From Acridotheres tristis (Eukaryota; Chordata; Aves; Passeriformes; Sturnidae): 64,000 bases of DNA. The stretch spans positions 4,321,034 to 4,385,033 of the forward strand of contig CM072888.1 of assembly GCA_037013685.1 (NCBI GenBank), given 5' to 3'. Under the pieces are notes generated by a model. It saw only the letters and a list, made by a program, of their open reading frames with translations. It was not told where the DNA came from and did no database searches. A program made the translations under genes and the position numbers. Below are positions 49,740-64,000 of the stretch, in pieces; positions within the stretch are counted from its first letter, which is position 1, and each line of letters begins with the position of its first letter.

Positions 49740-52700
49740 CGGTGTCTCCCCAGCCCAGGCTCGAAATGCCCAAGGTAGGTGCTGAAACTCCCGAACCAGC
49801 CTATCCTCACGTTGGGATCAGGCTGGGAAGGAAAGGAAAGATGATGCTGTGAAGAACACGGTGTGAGGGGAGGCTCATGCCACCCACGGCAGGTCAGGAT
49901 GCTGCTGGTTCATGCCCAGCCCAAACGATTTTAGCACAGGGATTTTATCTGCCCCTTTGTGCCAACACCACTGCAGGCCCTCCCCAAAGCTCAAAGAGAA
50001 AAGTAGTTTTCTCAACTTCACTGAGAGGACAGGAGGCTCCTGAAGACCCCTTTCCCAGCAGTGCAAGCACTCCTGCCGGAGGAGATGAGACCAAATTCCA
50101 TCCCACACAACCTGGTAAGGCTACTCAGGTAAGGTTATGGAGGCCGCCAAGGTGCACTCAGCTAACTGGCTGCAAAAAAAAATGCTTCTGCAGTTTAAAC
50201 ATGGATAATAATGACAGTTAAGTTCTAACAGAGGGACTGAGTTGAAAATACGCATTTATTTCTCTTCCAGCTTAATTTAAATTTCCCAGCACGGCTTTCT
50301 TACTAACACGGGTAATATCCCCTTTGTACAATATTACGTTGAATAGCAATGACTTGCTTTAATCAGTCACATAAGAAATCACCAAAAACTATACAGACAA
50401 TGCAATAACAATATGGAAGCTGGTCCCGGCAACAATTCCCACCCCCACAGAGACAGATGTTTCATAGGGAAACCACATCACCAGGGAGAACGCTGCAAAA
50501 TTGTACATAACTTTACAAGGCAACTCTAGAAAAGAATGAAGAAAAGTCTAGCAAAAGCTGTCTTTTTATAGAGTTTCTTGCTTGCCAAGGAAAATTGGAA
50601 AAGGAAGAGCTCACCACCAATTCATTTTCAGCAAAATAAAGACGCTCAACAAGACTAAAGATATTTTGTGTCATCTTTGGGAAAAAAAAAAAAAATCTGT
50701 TAAGCAGAAATCAATGGAGAGAAATTCCAATGCCTGCACTAACCTGTGCTGCTCCAGTCCTCCAAGTGCTGACAACCTTCTCTTAAGGGGTGTAGGTCCA
50801 TGGCAAAGACTGTCTTTATTATCCCATGGTGAGAGGAGATGGCACTTGTCTTTGGTGCAGTTTCCCCACTTGAGAACAATATCAGGCTCCCTCTTTAACA
50901 GGCTTCCTAAGGCTTGTTCTGGAAGGCAAATGCTCATTAGACTCACTTAGATACTGACAGCCTCCTTTGCATTCCCTTAGGCCTGCCTTGTTGGCTAGAA
51001 AAGCTTGGTCTTTTATTCCTATAATGATCCTGCTGAGCTTATGCTCAGTGTCACACAGACAGACTTCTTTGGAGATCAATTTTCCCAGCACCTTCCCTTG
51101 AACTATCCATTAAGTACACCAGGTACAGCCTGAAGCCACATTGGTGTCCTCTGTTCACACATCCTTTCCTGTTCCTCTTTTTCCTCTTCCCCCTCCACTT
51201 GGTGCTGGTAACAGAAACTTTATTTAGGAACTCTTCTATTAACAAACAAGCCAGACGTGTTTTCAGCAGATTTCATTCCTATTATTGATAAAGGGCCAAA
51301 CCTGGAGGCCAGTCTGTCATCGTGGACTGCTGTGTTGTGTTGTTCATTGAAAAAAGCATCCAAGTGTATCAGGAACAAATAGATGGGAATAAGCTCTCAC
51401 CCAAATACTGCAGATATATGGTTAGCACGGACATTTGTTTTTTCATATATCCTTATTTTATTATTATGATTGCTCATTACAAGTAATCAAACAGCATTAA
51501 AAATGAACAACATCAACAATGTTTATATGGTACTGGAATAACAATGGTTATTCCACAAAATATAAACAAATCTTGAAGCTGTAGGCAATGGAAGGGTGCC
51601 ATTGCATTTATTGCAGATTTAGCTGGGCTTTTTGCATGCAAAGAGAAGCACAATGCAGATCATTTTACAGATGATTTTTCTTGTCAATACTTACCTACAT
51701 GCAGAAGATGAATGTAGGATTTACAGAAACTCTCATTTTCTTTGAGCATTATCCATCCTCTCAGCTGAAACAATAAGAGCAGAGACATCATACAGGTTGT
51801 AGGGCAAATCACTAGTAACTGTATTTCCCAGCTCCTTGACTGGGATGAAATTGTATTTGGAGTTAAAAGGGTTGAGTTACAAAAGGTGACCTCATCTCAA
51901 ACCTGTTGAAATTACTGAAATGACTTCTCTGCTTCCCTGGGCTACAAATAATTGGCAGGTAATGAAAAATGTTTACTCTTCAGAGAACTCGTGTTCTGCC
52001 TTATCCTGCACCCCACTGCTCCAGCTCCTGCTGCTTCCTGCAGCCACAAAGAGCCACGTGAGGCTGCCCTGACTCCCCACACAGTGAAATCATGCAAACA
52101 TGTTTTAGCTACAACTGCAAAAAGTTTTTTTCTTAACCAAAAAGGTATAAAAAGGCTTTGTGAAACAAAAGGGTTTTTTCTGTAATTGACATTCTGAATT
52201 CAACGATATGAGCAACTTCTCTGCTGCCTTGCTCACCAAAATATGTACAAACATACATGCCTTGCTTTGTCCTGCATGACTGCTTTCAGATTTTAATGAT
52301 GATTTTTCCCAGTTATTATCAGCAACCTCCAAATTCACTTCTGGTACCATCGAAGTCTATGGAGTTCTGATATTTGCACCGACAGGACATAGGTCATGCC
52401 CTTACATCATCTTGGCAATAACAAATTAATCTCTGGCCTAAATTTTTAGTAGCTTTTACATAATAAATTACAAGGCATTGTTCTATTCTGTTGAGAATTA
52501 TTTATTAAACTGATGCATTTACAAATATAAAGCAGGGTTTGAAAAAGCCCAAAATCTTCTAGTAAATAATTGATTATATGGAAATAATGCATTTCTCAAT
52601 ATTCTTAACTGAAAAAAAAAAAGCCTCCTACTAATTCTACTAATTAAGTGGCCAGATATATTTTATTTCTCTGTCTAGAATCCCAGTGGAAAGAAAATTG

Positions 52701-55700
52701 CAACTTGAACACAGATCAAATCTTGGGTAATTCTCCTTTGGCTTCAGAAGGATCCTGTATTCTTTGGTCACAAACTGACAGCTTGATAAGCACAGCAAGC
52801 TGTGAAATGGGTGTCGTACCACATTGCACTCTTGTCAAAAACCACTCATTGCTTTGTGCCACCTTATGCTATTTTGGTTTTGTGCCTACGTGGTTTATCT
52901 GCATGACACTTCCTTCTCATTCAAAAGAGACTGGATTTTCTGCAGACTGGGAAATCCTGTCAGTCAGTGAGTAACCTTTTCTCCTACAGAGAGGAAAGAA
53001 GCTGTACTTGCACTCTGTAACCCTTCTAACAGCACACAGAGATCCATGTCTGGCAGCTGTGAAAAAAGGGGTGACAACAAAAAACGATGTGCCTTCATAG
53101 TTTTGCTAAATTTTGACAACCGAGCATCAAGTTTGTATAAACTGTGAACAGGAGACATTTGGAGCACTGACAAAGCACATACTTACTGTATAATCCTAAA
53201 CCAGAAGTTTTAAACCACATTTTTTCCCCTTCCAAATCTCTACTCATACTGTGTTAGTCCAGGCAAAAAAGATGGCAAAACCAACAAAGAATCCCTTTCC
53301 TCCTCCTCTTTCATTCCCTTGACAACTCAAAACACTTTGGAAGAGACAATTCAGATCCACGTTACCAACTCTGAAACTAATGCAACTAATGATTAGGAAA
53401 CCTTCCTGGCCTTGGATCCTTTGGTAGATACATTGGGATGAACTCCCCTCTAATCCACATCAGTACCACAGCTTTTAGGATGATTCTTTAAAGCAATGGA
53501 ACAGCTTACCATCATCATTCAGTAATTTTAGACTAAGTCTGTAGAAATAGAGTGGCTCTTAAAATTGTCAAGGCAGCCTCTGAAACATAAATTTAGATAA
53601 AGCATTGCTGTTGTTGAGAATATATGTTTGGAGAAAGCACTGAGGCCAAAACTTCAACTTTAGATTTACATGCTTTTATACACTTGGCTAAACTGTAAAT
53701 TATCTTGGAAAACAGAAAACTTGACACTAATTGGACTAGATTCTTACTTGGTATCTAAGGATACAGCTCAAAGATGGTCTTACCAGTGTATACTTAATTT
53801 TGCCTATTGTCTCATCTTCGTGCATGCTTTACTTTCCATCATTTGTGGAGACAGGCAGCTTCCACGAAATGATATTTATGAAGAGAAGCATCAATCCCTA
53901 AAGCAGAGTAGCATACAATTGCAAAATATGTTGGAGTGGCTGACCAGAAAATAAATTTTGTTAACTTAGCTTTTGTTAACATCGGCTTAACTGCAAATGT
54001 TTTTTCTCCCACTGTGGGGCTGTGCTGATAAATATTCCTGACTGCTAATCTTTATTCTTGTGAAGCCTCGTGCATCTGCACCTCTGGATTTAGGGGTCCT
54101 CACTGAGCTTTATTACCCAGCCCTTTCCATCAGTGATATTAATGCACAGAGCGTGCATGGCATGGTGGAGGACACAAACCTTAGAGCCCCACAGAGCCTG
54201 CTGCTCGTACTTGATACAGCAATTAAATGACCAAGAACTGCATGCACGAACTGGTCTCTATTTAACCTCACCAGGCTGCAGGTACTCCAATAATTGCCCG
54301 TGGGATCCTGCCACTGTGACACCAGTGAAGAATTAACACAGAGACTAACTTGATGTCTCAGAGAAAAAGCAGCCACCCAGCCCACTGCAGGCTCCTGCTC
54401 ACCCAAGCCAAGACTTTGTTGCACAGGCTGTTCTGACATTATTTGATTTACAGTTTCTATCCCAAACTGTACAGCTGGCACAGCATTGGTCCATTGAGCA
54501 AGAGGCTTTTATAATCACCTTGAGAAATTGTTCCCTTCCCTCCAAAGATGCACATTTCTCATAGTTCCTGGTGCATGTGACACTTACCTCCACTTATTCT
54601 TACCCCACCTTCTGACAACCTTCCCTTGGGCTCCTTCCTTGGGTTTTCTTCCTACTGCAAATGAATACTTTTTTTAACAAAGTCTGTGCTGGACTAGGAC
54701 TTATTCTTTCAGACACTTTGACTCCTCCTGCCAGTATTTAGTGAACCTGTAGAATCAAAAATAAGCTGCAGCAAGCACAATACCCAAAGGAAATAATTTA
54801 ATATACTTGCTTTTTAAATTTCCTTCCTTTTCTCCCCTGTTTCCTTTCCTCATGCAAATGAAATAAAAAAGTTATCAAAAATTCCACAACTTAAAAAAAA
54901 ATTGTTATATAAAATATTTAACTTGTGAAGGTTTGGGGTTTTTTTGAAGAGTGAGTTTAATTTTTAAAAATTAGCTAGTGATGATGTGCAAGTAGCAAGT
55001 GCCAAAACACTAAGCCATATATTGATTGGGTTTTTAAGTTCCTTCCTGGTGCTGAGCAGCAGTTCATCCATCCTCAATTCATGAATTTTTTCCATTTCCA
55101 TAGACAATTCCAATTGGTATTCTCTTTTATTCACATACACAGAAAACCAGCTATTTTTTGCCACCACTTATCAACAGTTTGCCTAGATATGAAATTAAAT
55201 TTCCATATCTTGTGATTTAATACCAAGTCTAAACCCTGGCCCAGTCCCATTTGTTAGGGATACTCACAAGTCCCAGAACAAGCAGTGTTCTGCCTGGCCA
55301 GCCAAAAATCTATTTCTGTTGTTCTCAGAGCATCAGGAGACAATGGCAACAGCATCAGGATGCAAATATCTTCACTCCTTGCAGCCCTCACTAATTTTCT
55401 TTTCTTTCAATGATTTCCAGATGACTTGTACCCAAAAATCGGTTCTAAACCTCCTATTAATCTCATTTGCACTTACAGAGAAAGATTTGCAAGTGCAACT
55501 CTTTTCTTTCATCCAGAATCTTTCAGCTCCAAATATATTAGGAAGTCTGAATACCCCTTGCTTGTTCTGTCACCTTAAGTAACTTTTTGTAGTAATTTTT
55601 AAGACTTTGATTGACTGTCACACAAAGCCTTATCTAATTGTAAAAGGCCAATTACCTAGCACAGCTTTTAACTGTTAGCATTCTATTTATCTTGCACCAG

Positions 55701-58700
55701 AATTAATTCCCCATCTAAGAGCAGACACAGTCATTTCCACATTTTTATTCAAGAAATAAAATATAACAGTAACTTCATTTTCTGCTAGTCCAATTCTCAT
55801 TTTCTTCCTTTCTACTGATGCTAGTACCCAGCTTTGCCATTTACAAAATATGGTGTTAAATGTCTGTTACTGCAGTGACCTGAATCTTTTGCTTCTCAAG
55901 TAAAGACCTACTTATTACAAAAAAACTGATTCATTTGTAGATGTCAACTCAAAATTGAGGGAGTCTTTGGATCTAAGCCTCCACAGGAACATGCAGAACA
56001 TGGTGTTAAAAAGATTGAAAAAGGAAGGTGCTCCATTTTGGAAAAAAAGCACTTATGAGAATTGTTATTAGCATTTAAAATTTAAGTCGTGGCCTGCTGT
56101 ATTATTATTAAAATACTGTGATATGAAGATTATCATACTGTCATGCTCTCAGCAATTTGAGTGTTTCTATTTATAATCATTAATTTCATGTTATCAAGTA
56201 GAGATTCAAGCTGTTTTCACCTGTGATGACTGTGTGACAGAATTTCAGTCTCTCATTTTCCCATATCAAATACACCTCGGAGAAGGTTCTATTCTAAAGA
56301 ATATAATGCTGCAGTTCTATATGTCAGGTATTCGGTGAATATAAATGGAAGAGAAATCCCTGATAGAAAATGTACTTTAAAAGGTAAAATGAGCTTATTA
56401 AACTTCTGTAAGCAAGACACCAGAATCCTACCTTCTGAACAAGTGAAGACACTGATTGACCAATAATCTCCTGAAAAGCTCACCAAAAATGGCTTGCAGC
56501 AGAGTTCAGGACAGTTCGCTGCTGGCAATTTCATGGCAACAACAAATATTTTGCTTTAGGATAGTGGATTTTGTGCTTTATAGCTGCTGCATTTCCAAGA
56601 ATGGCTTTTGCTTTCTGAAAAGATACTGGTAAGTAGTTAATGCATGTTCTGACATTTGACAAGCTTTAAAGGCTGCGTGTGCCACACCCTGGAGCAAAGC
56701 AATTGACTGACTCCCTTTGTATCCTCGTCTTAAATAAACACTTAAAAATCACAATTCCCGTTGGACCAAATGCCAGCAGTGGCAGGTAAAGAGAAGGTGA
56801 CATATTCACTTCCATGTAACGCTTTTTAGTTTAGTACTTGCAACCCTTTAAAAATCCTTTTACAAATTACAATGGATTTATAAAGGAAAAATAAACACTT
56901 CAAATGCAAGAGAGTGTTGCTGAGAAATCACCTGGGGAAAAAGCTGATGAATAGAATAAGAAACCGTGGAAATACAGACTGCAACAGAAATAACTAGGGA
57001 AGATCAACATTAAAGTATGAGCAAAATTTGGTAGTATTGTTTGGCCTCATAATTCCCTTCCACAAAAGAGCTTTCAGAGTAGAGTGAAATGAAGGTGGCC
57101 CACAGGGAGATAGAATATTTCTTTTCCTTTTTGATGAAATCAGAATTAGGCTCTCAGACTTGTTTTCACATCAGAGTCTTCCTACTGTGATTAATCTGCA
57201 CTTTCTCCAGGAAGGTAATTAAAACAATCCCACTTCTACAAAAGATGTTCAAAAACCATCTGATGGCTTAACAAGTACTAGTCCCACTGAAAGGCATCAC
57301 CACTTAGGAGACTCTCAGGAAATGCTACTCCTACCCTTTATGATCTGGGAATTTGCTGCTTTGCCATGACTTGAGCAGCAGCTGAATTTCTCCCTCTGAA
57401 CTCCAGAGGGTTTTATTACATCCAAGAACATTCTACCCCCCAGCATGTTTGGTCTGATTGGCAGCACTTTCCTAATTAAAAGATAATCACAATATTTCAG
57501 AAAGGATTAAGACAAAAATCAGTTCATGAAATACCCGGTGCACCACTCTACTTCAAACAAGCCACGTGGTATTCAAGGATAAAGCCCAGGCCCAGCACCG
57601 TGGGGCTCATGTGAGGGCTAATGAGGCTCTTTGCCTGTAAGCCGGGTATCATCTAGGCCTTCTTTAATACTCTTGTGACTGGTGACCTTGCTATTGCACC
57701 ATGGTTTAGTTAGACGTGATTCATTTCATATAACCCTTATTATTCTAAATTAGATCAGCTTGCTGTGAATGAGCAATTTCTTCCTTTCAATTAGAATATT
57801 AAATCATTCTTCTTCCTTTCTAATGTTTTGCATAACGTCAGCTAGACAGGGTGCTATCACGTGCTACACAGCGAGAGGTTTGTGCTAGCACACTTCTGCT
57901 GTTTGTATTGCTGTTACCACCTGCTGTCCTCAAAAATAAAATTTAAAGAAGGGGATCTATGTGCTAAAACACAGATTTCAAAGTATAGGCAGATTCCAAG
58001 ATGTAACTAGAAATAAATTATTTTAGGACATTTAACTGGAAGCATATTAAAAACGTCAGGATCAACAGCCTACAGAAGCAATTGACTTTTGTGCTTTGAA
58101 GGGTTTGGGGGTTGTTTTCCACTTGGCTAAAAATGATGGTGATGACTTAGGGGACAGGTTAGGTAATTTATTTTCAGTTAGTATATATCCATGAATCAAG
58201 TGTCACACAAGGCCACATAAGGTTAACAGTAGGAAGAGGTACAATTTGTCACAGTCACCTCAGATTAACGAGGTAGTCACTGGGCTGGCAAAAACATTGG
58301 CAAGTGGAAGACCCAGGAGAAAGAACAGGAGTGGGAAGAGATGGGATCTCACTCTCACAGTTCCCTGTGCACAAAATAAGAGTTTATCTCCCCCTCCAAG
58401 CACCACTGCAGCACTGCTTTTGAATAACATGTTAAAAGTGAATCTGGTTTTAAAAGAATTAAAAATATTCAAGTATTGAATAAGCAAATGTCACAATCAA
58501 CTAGAAAAAGACACGTAGGATTTTCATTGTCCGTCACAGAATTTCAGTCTAAGGCTGAAGCAACAAAAAGCTCTCTTAAGTGGATCCAACCACCAAGGAC
58601 CAGAATTTTGGACAATTTTATGGACTGAGATGATATTAAACAGGGAGCTTTTATAGGTATCTAAACTGTCTATAAAAGAAGAGTTATTTTCATAGGTAGC

Positions 58701-61700
58701 AACTTCTTCAGAGTATTCCAAAGATGGAAAAAAAAGTCAAGGAAGTAAGAAAAAGCTTTAAGGATTAAATTGTGTAAAATATCTTGAGAATTTTAAATTA
58801 ACTGAAGTGCAATGGAACAAGCTGATCTTTAAGCAGTGTCAGTATCAATAAGCATTTTTCATTTTACAGAAATGTATTCAAGGCCACTGTGGTCTTTGTT
58901 TTGTATGAATGTGAGTGGTTTACAAAGTCAACACCAGGAAATAAATCTGAGGAGTTTTCTCCTGAATGTAACAGAGACAAGAAAAATAGAGCCATGAATC
59001 AAATCTTTGCCATTTAATATTTCATAGCTGTTGTTATATTGTACACTGCTCACCATGAACTTCTAGATAATTTTACATGGAAAAAAGAGTTCAGAAAATT
59101 TTCAGCCTATTAAAGAATCAATGGCAGAGAACTCCATATTTTTTCAAGGAATGTTTTGACCATGGCTCCACGAATGGTTCCAGTCATTTACTGCATAAAC
59201 AAATTATTTAGTTGAAATAGGCAAAGACATTTGACAAAAAAATCCTGTAAATCAGAAAGTCTTATGCCAGCACACAAGTTAGAGGTTTTCCAAATCCTCA
59301 AAAGTTAAACCACTTGTGTATTAAGAACCTAATCCATGTTTCCCTAGTAGTGCAAGGAGTTTTCCAGAATAACTGATTTGTTTGGACAAATAAGCCTTGG
59401 ACAAGCTTTTGTGTTTGAGGGGTAAGTGCATAAGATGAGGTAAGTGCATAACTGCTCCTCAAGAAATTCCTAGAAACGTTTTCCTAAGCTGTGAGCTTTC
59501 CCATTTCGCTCCTATCCAGAACAAACTCCTGGCTGCAGTCCCAGGTGTAACATCAGTGAACAAAAGACCAGTTTTAACAAGGAACTCTTCCTTCTTTAGA
59601 AAGGACAGGATAATGACAACAGTTAATGGCCGGTGCTCGTGATGCCTCTGGAACGCAACCTGGCAGCCCTCTGTCATGACTCTGTCATCTATTGACATTC
59701 AAATGCTTGACAAATGCTGTTAAGGGGGAAGCTGAGGTTTGGAGACAGATGGTTTCCTAAAGGTTATTCCACAAACAAAACTTGGCTTGGCACTTGGGCA
59801 TTAGACCAGTGCTTTTTCCACTGACTCCAACTCCCCCACTATGAGAAATTCATTGCATAGGTTTGCTCTTCTTTCCATCAGCCCTTGCCTAAGATAAAGT
59901 GTGTGCCACTAGACAGTGTCCACCTTGGCATGGGGGAACAGGGATCTCATCGAAAGAACTCCTCCTTTTCCTAACACCATGCCCATATCCCATCCTGGCA
60001 AGCTGGGAAACTCATCTGGGACAAACATGTGTGCAATCATTTTAGTTTATGAGTCAGGAAAAGTTGAATCTTTCCACAAAACCTTACCAATGCATCAGCC
60101 TATGCAATACCAAGATGTTGAATGTGAAATACAGTTCTGATCACTCTCAGTTTAAAGACAATCGAGCCAAGATGGAAAAGGTGTGGAGAAGGATGGTTAA
60201 TGGGACCAAATTTTCCCATGTCCAAAACTCTTCAGCTTGGAAATGCAAAAGGGAGAGAGAATAAGAGTTTAAGAACAACACCGAGTGACAGAAGCTGGTG
60301 AAGTGAACATGGCTGTTTCTTAATACAAACAAAAAAAATCCCAAACCTAAATTAATTTTCTTGGTTATGTTTTCTCTTTTCAAGCTGACTACAGCATAAA
60401 ATATTAAACCCACAGTTCTGGGAAGCCAAATAGTGTTTAGTTTTCCAGCTCATATAGTAAATGTCACGAAAGAAAAAAAAAATTCATTGACCCAGACCAA
60501 AAACTAGAGATGGTCGTTAATAAACATCACACCTTGTCATTCCCAGCTCCAGCAGGAAGCCAAATCTCAATGACTTAAGGGTTTTTGTTCATTGCTAACT
60601 TCAGGTTCTAGACTGACAACACTTGACAAGCTCTGGAAATTGCCCTACCTCGACTGTTATCTAAAGAAAAGTAAAAATCATCCCATGCCTACGAGAGTCA
60701 TGAAATGTAAAAAAAAGAAAAGCTTTTAAGGCACAGCTAAGTCCAGCTGTGAAGTGTCCCTTCTGTGTCACTACCCAGAGCCCACCTGACAGCTGCTGCT
60801 TGAGTCTGAGCCCTGGCAGGAGAAATGGAGCAAGAGCTGAGACACGGGTGACAGCTGAGCTGGGGCCATTGCTGTGAAATGGAAAAGCACAGCAGGAAGA
60901 CACAGTAACCAGATGAAATGAGGCTGGAGCAAGACAGAATGCAGGATGACTGCAGGAATCTTCTCCCTGGTGCAGGCTCCAGATGACTTCCTGTCTGGAA
61001 ACCCAAGTCCTGTGCCCAAGGACCCGTTTAGGAGTTACATTCACAAATGACAGGAACCTGCTTGACCTTGTGCTGGTAGGACACAGATGAAGAAACATGG
61101 GATAGAGGAGAGAGGGAGCAGGAAGTACTTACTGGACATGGAAATGGCATTTTCATTTACTACTGATTTTAAATGACAGCTGAACTTTATCCATGTTCAG
61201 GAAAAAAGTATTATTTTCTCATTTCTCTGTCTTCCACATCCTCAAGTTTATGACGGTCAAGCTATTTCAGTGCACAGAAGAATTTTCAAGTTACTTCTTT
61301 CAAATAAAAAGCCTGTAGTTTAGCTTTTGCCTAAATACATTTTCTAGCTAAAATAACATTTGAAAAAATACAATTTTTTAAACACAACCTAGAATTTTTA
61401 GAATTGGTAATTAAGCACCAACATTGTACAGAATAAAATCCACTGGATGAGGAAAATCACTGACTGAGGAATTGGTAATGGAGTTTTTCGATAGCTGTCC
61501 AAGTGAACTGTTATGAATTGGTCCTATAGACTTGGCTTCCCTGCAAATCAGCCTACCACAAAAGTTATCATTCAGTGCAGCTCAGCTGCTCTTTCCAAAC
61601 CAATTGAGTATGAATGCTAAAGGAAAGGAAATTTGGGTATGAAAACATGATTTCTTCCTGTTGCTTTAAATCCACCCTCATTATTTATTCATATCTTTTT

Positions 61701-64000
61701 TGCCTTTGCAGAAGAGCATCACTGAGGTCTTTTTCTTATCATTTCCATGTAAAAACAAAGAGTTTCTTTTCCAGAAGATGTTATTATGGATTTTTTTTAA
61801 TTCAGAGGCAAAATAAGTACCATGGCAATCAGACACTTGGCATTTAATACTTGATAAAATTAAGAGACCTTCAGAGAACCATCTGTCAGATATCAAGATT
61901 TCATTTGAGAAGGGCCTATCTATCTTTTCTTAACTTTATAAAACTCTGCTAACTCCAGAGATTATCCTGCCTCATCACGTGAAGCTTCTACAGAAAACTT
62001 AATACAATTTTACTTGCCATCTCTCAAGATCTCACAGAGCCCTAGACTGGGACTCTTTTCCATTTTAATATGGTTCACTGCAAAGATTCTTATAGACACA
62101 AGCTGAAAGCCTGAAACACCACAGGCAACCAGACACCTAAGAAATGTTTCAGGACAAAGTGGTCCCTGTTTCACCTGCTCCTGAGCCACATGAGTTTTTC
62201 CCAGCTTCAAGTAGCTGCTCATCCTCTCAAGTGTTCTTAGTGTGCTTGGAAAGAGCTGTCAGCTTCTCAGACAGTTTTGTTGGCTGTTTACTGGAAAAAA
62301 TAACTCTGGAGGGAACCTCACATGTGTCATTTGTCAGTTCTGTTTTGCTCTTGTTTAAAGGCATGACTCATTGAGCTGAGGTATACAGCATAAATAAACA
62401 GCATGTCAGACAGAAAGTGCTACGTTAGCCTGCTATCCCTCTTTGCCCTCTGTTCCTGTCACTTAAATCCCCAAAGTTTTCCTTTCTTCTGACCACAGTG
62501 CAGCTCTCAACCCTCTGGGAATGAGAAAGCCCTAACCATTTTCCAGAACCACGGTCCTTTGGGCATCTGGCATGAATAAATAGCTGTTACTGTTATTCCA
62601 TTGTCCTCAGACCTCTCACAGGTAGCCCACAGTAGCCAGGTTGATCTTTCCCTGTCACAGGGGCTGCCCCAAGCAATGGCTGGCACAGTGGCACCACAAC
62701 AAAGGATGCCTGAAATGTGAGTGAGCTCCTAAGAAACACTGTCAGGTAATGAGAACTGTAATACTGTGATTATAGACAAGGCAAACACCTCTGAACAAAC
62801 ATTCCTTCGTGTTGGCACAGGCTGAGGATAGTAGTATCAAAAACCTGCCCTAGTTAGCTGGCATATGGGAATTACTTTATACTTTCTTTTTAGGTAGATC
62901 CACACATAACTTTTCCAAGTGTTGAATTTACCATATTCTTAAAAAAGAAGTAATATTTTATGTTTAAAGCATTTTCAATGAATGCTTCTTTTGGCTGAGC
63001 CTGACATTGAAAGTCACAGTAAGAGCCACTGGGTTCTTCTCTCTGTTGTGAAACAAGGTAATACACCTTTCAAAATAGGCTCATGTTGTATAGCTAGGTA
63101 AAGGAAATTTCTTCCCACCATTTATCTGCTAACCCTTATTAAACTACTTAAATTGGGACATCAGGACTACAGTAAACATCTTTACATTTTGAAAACAATC
63201 ATGCAGTAAACAAAAAAGCCACCATTTACTAATGAAACTGAGTTCTGGGGCAATAAAATTTTCCTTATATTAAAAAAATGCATACTTATTAATTTTGGCT
63301 CAAGTTTATGCATTACTTCGATTAAAAAAAAAAATTGGTACTAGGACCAAATCAGGGTTTTTTTGTGTGTGTGTTAACCTTATATATAATGCCTGCCCTG
63401 GGAAAATAATTCTCCAGTTTCCTTTTAGCAAACCCATGTGACTGTGTGCCAAAATGGAATTTCATTTGGTCAACCTAGATTATATAACTGGATCTTTTCA
63501 CTGATTTCTATGTGCCAAAAATTGGCAGCTCAAAGAATATGCTTTGTTTCAAGGAGCTGTGGTAGCAGCTTTTCCTGAAACTAGCCAAGTTATTTCAGTC
63601 ATCGTGTTTGTTATCCCAGAATAATGATTAGGATCTGGTACCATTGCCACAGAACATAATTTGTACTTATGGCTGTATTTTCAGTAAATAGTTTGACAGC
63701 TGCAGCTAACAGTAAATATTCTTCCCAAGACTGAAAACTTCAGCACATGCTTTCTCTTACAGTTCATTACTGATTTCTAATGCAAGACTGCATTCTCTCT
63801 TCAAGTTTTTACATATAGCTCTAGGTAAAACAAAGCAGTAAGACTAATTAATTTTAACAGTATTTTCCAACCAGATCTGGAAATGTCACCCAATTTCTTT
63901 TATAGGTTTATGCTGAGTTTTCTAAATGAAACAAACAAAAAGCAGCACTTGGAATTCAGTTTTGAATGGAATTTGCAGTTAAAATCTAAGATACTCAAGT
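49740..64000. other. QRFPR 5' flank, no recognisable gene
   Basis: Beyond the minisatellite the sequence returns to AT-rich non-coding DNA. I looked for annexin A5-like exons, since ANXA5 is the mammalian neighbour on this side, and found none. One block at 54050-54600 has TATA and poly(A) signals on minus and is discussed as a finding. The short 18-bp repeat at 59421-59451 is the only other structure noted. Confidence 0.6.
59421..59451. repeat. Short 18-bp-period direct repeat
   Basis: GGTAAGTGCATAA occurs at 59421-59433 and again at 59439-59451, giving an 18-bp period over 31 bp. No function is evident. Confidence 0.85.

Noticed and set aside
49740..64000. Search for ANXA5 exons by expected synteny
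   Set aside because: No annexin repeat signature (GxGT followed by an acidic residue) was seen on the minus strand.

Overview
This is a gene-poor, AT-rich vertebrate nuclear window. The one gene I can prove is a complete QRFPR gene, encoding the receptor for the RFamide peptide QRFP/26RFa (also called GPR103). It lies on the minus strand between 48771 (start codon) and 36953 (stop). Its six coding exons join in frame through GT/AG introns into a 432-residue class A GPCR. Human QRFPR is about 431 residues and aligns from end to end. The compact gene (about 11.8 kb), the absence of any recognisable mammalian Alu or L1 element and the low repeat content suggest a bird or another sauropsid. That is an inference from general features, not a demonstrated species call.

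Layout. Positions 1-36952 are the 3' flank of QRFPR. They are mostly unremarkable non-coding DNA with homopolymer runs, short microsatellites and a perfect 34-bp tandem duplication (35571-35638). A few splice-bounded or TATA-associated stretches are listed at low confidence as candidate exons or promoters: about 3.9-4.4 kb on plus, 12.0 and 14.0 kb on minus, 26.4 kb on plus and 30.5 kb on minus. In mammals the next gene on this side is TNIP3 in the same orientation, but I could not match any of these candidates to TNIP3. Positions 36953-48771 hold QRFPR, with a 7.9-kb first intron and four short introns. Positions 48320-49132 are a CpG island covering exon 1 and the promoter. Positions 49133-49739 are a GC-rich minisatellite with a nested 19-bp/69-bp organisation, starting about 360 bp upstream of the start codon. 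Positions 49740-64000 are the 5' flank, in which I recognise no gene; ANXA5 is the mammalian neighbour on that side.

QRFPR couples extracellular QRFP/26RFa peptides to intracellular G-protein signalling and is linked to feeding and energy balance in vertebrates. No second gene here can be tied to it functionally. I found no operon, CRISPR array, RNA gene, intact mobile element or novel multi-gene system. The long open frames at 48695-49852 on plus are by-products of the minisatellite, whose unit is a multiple of three.
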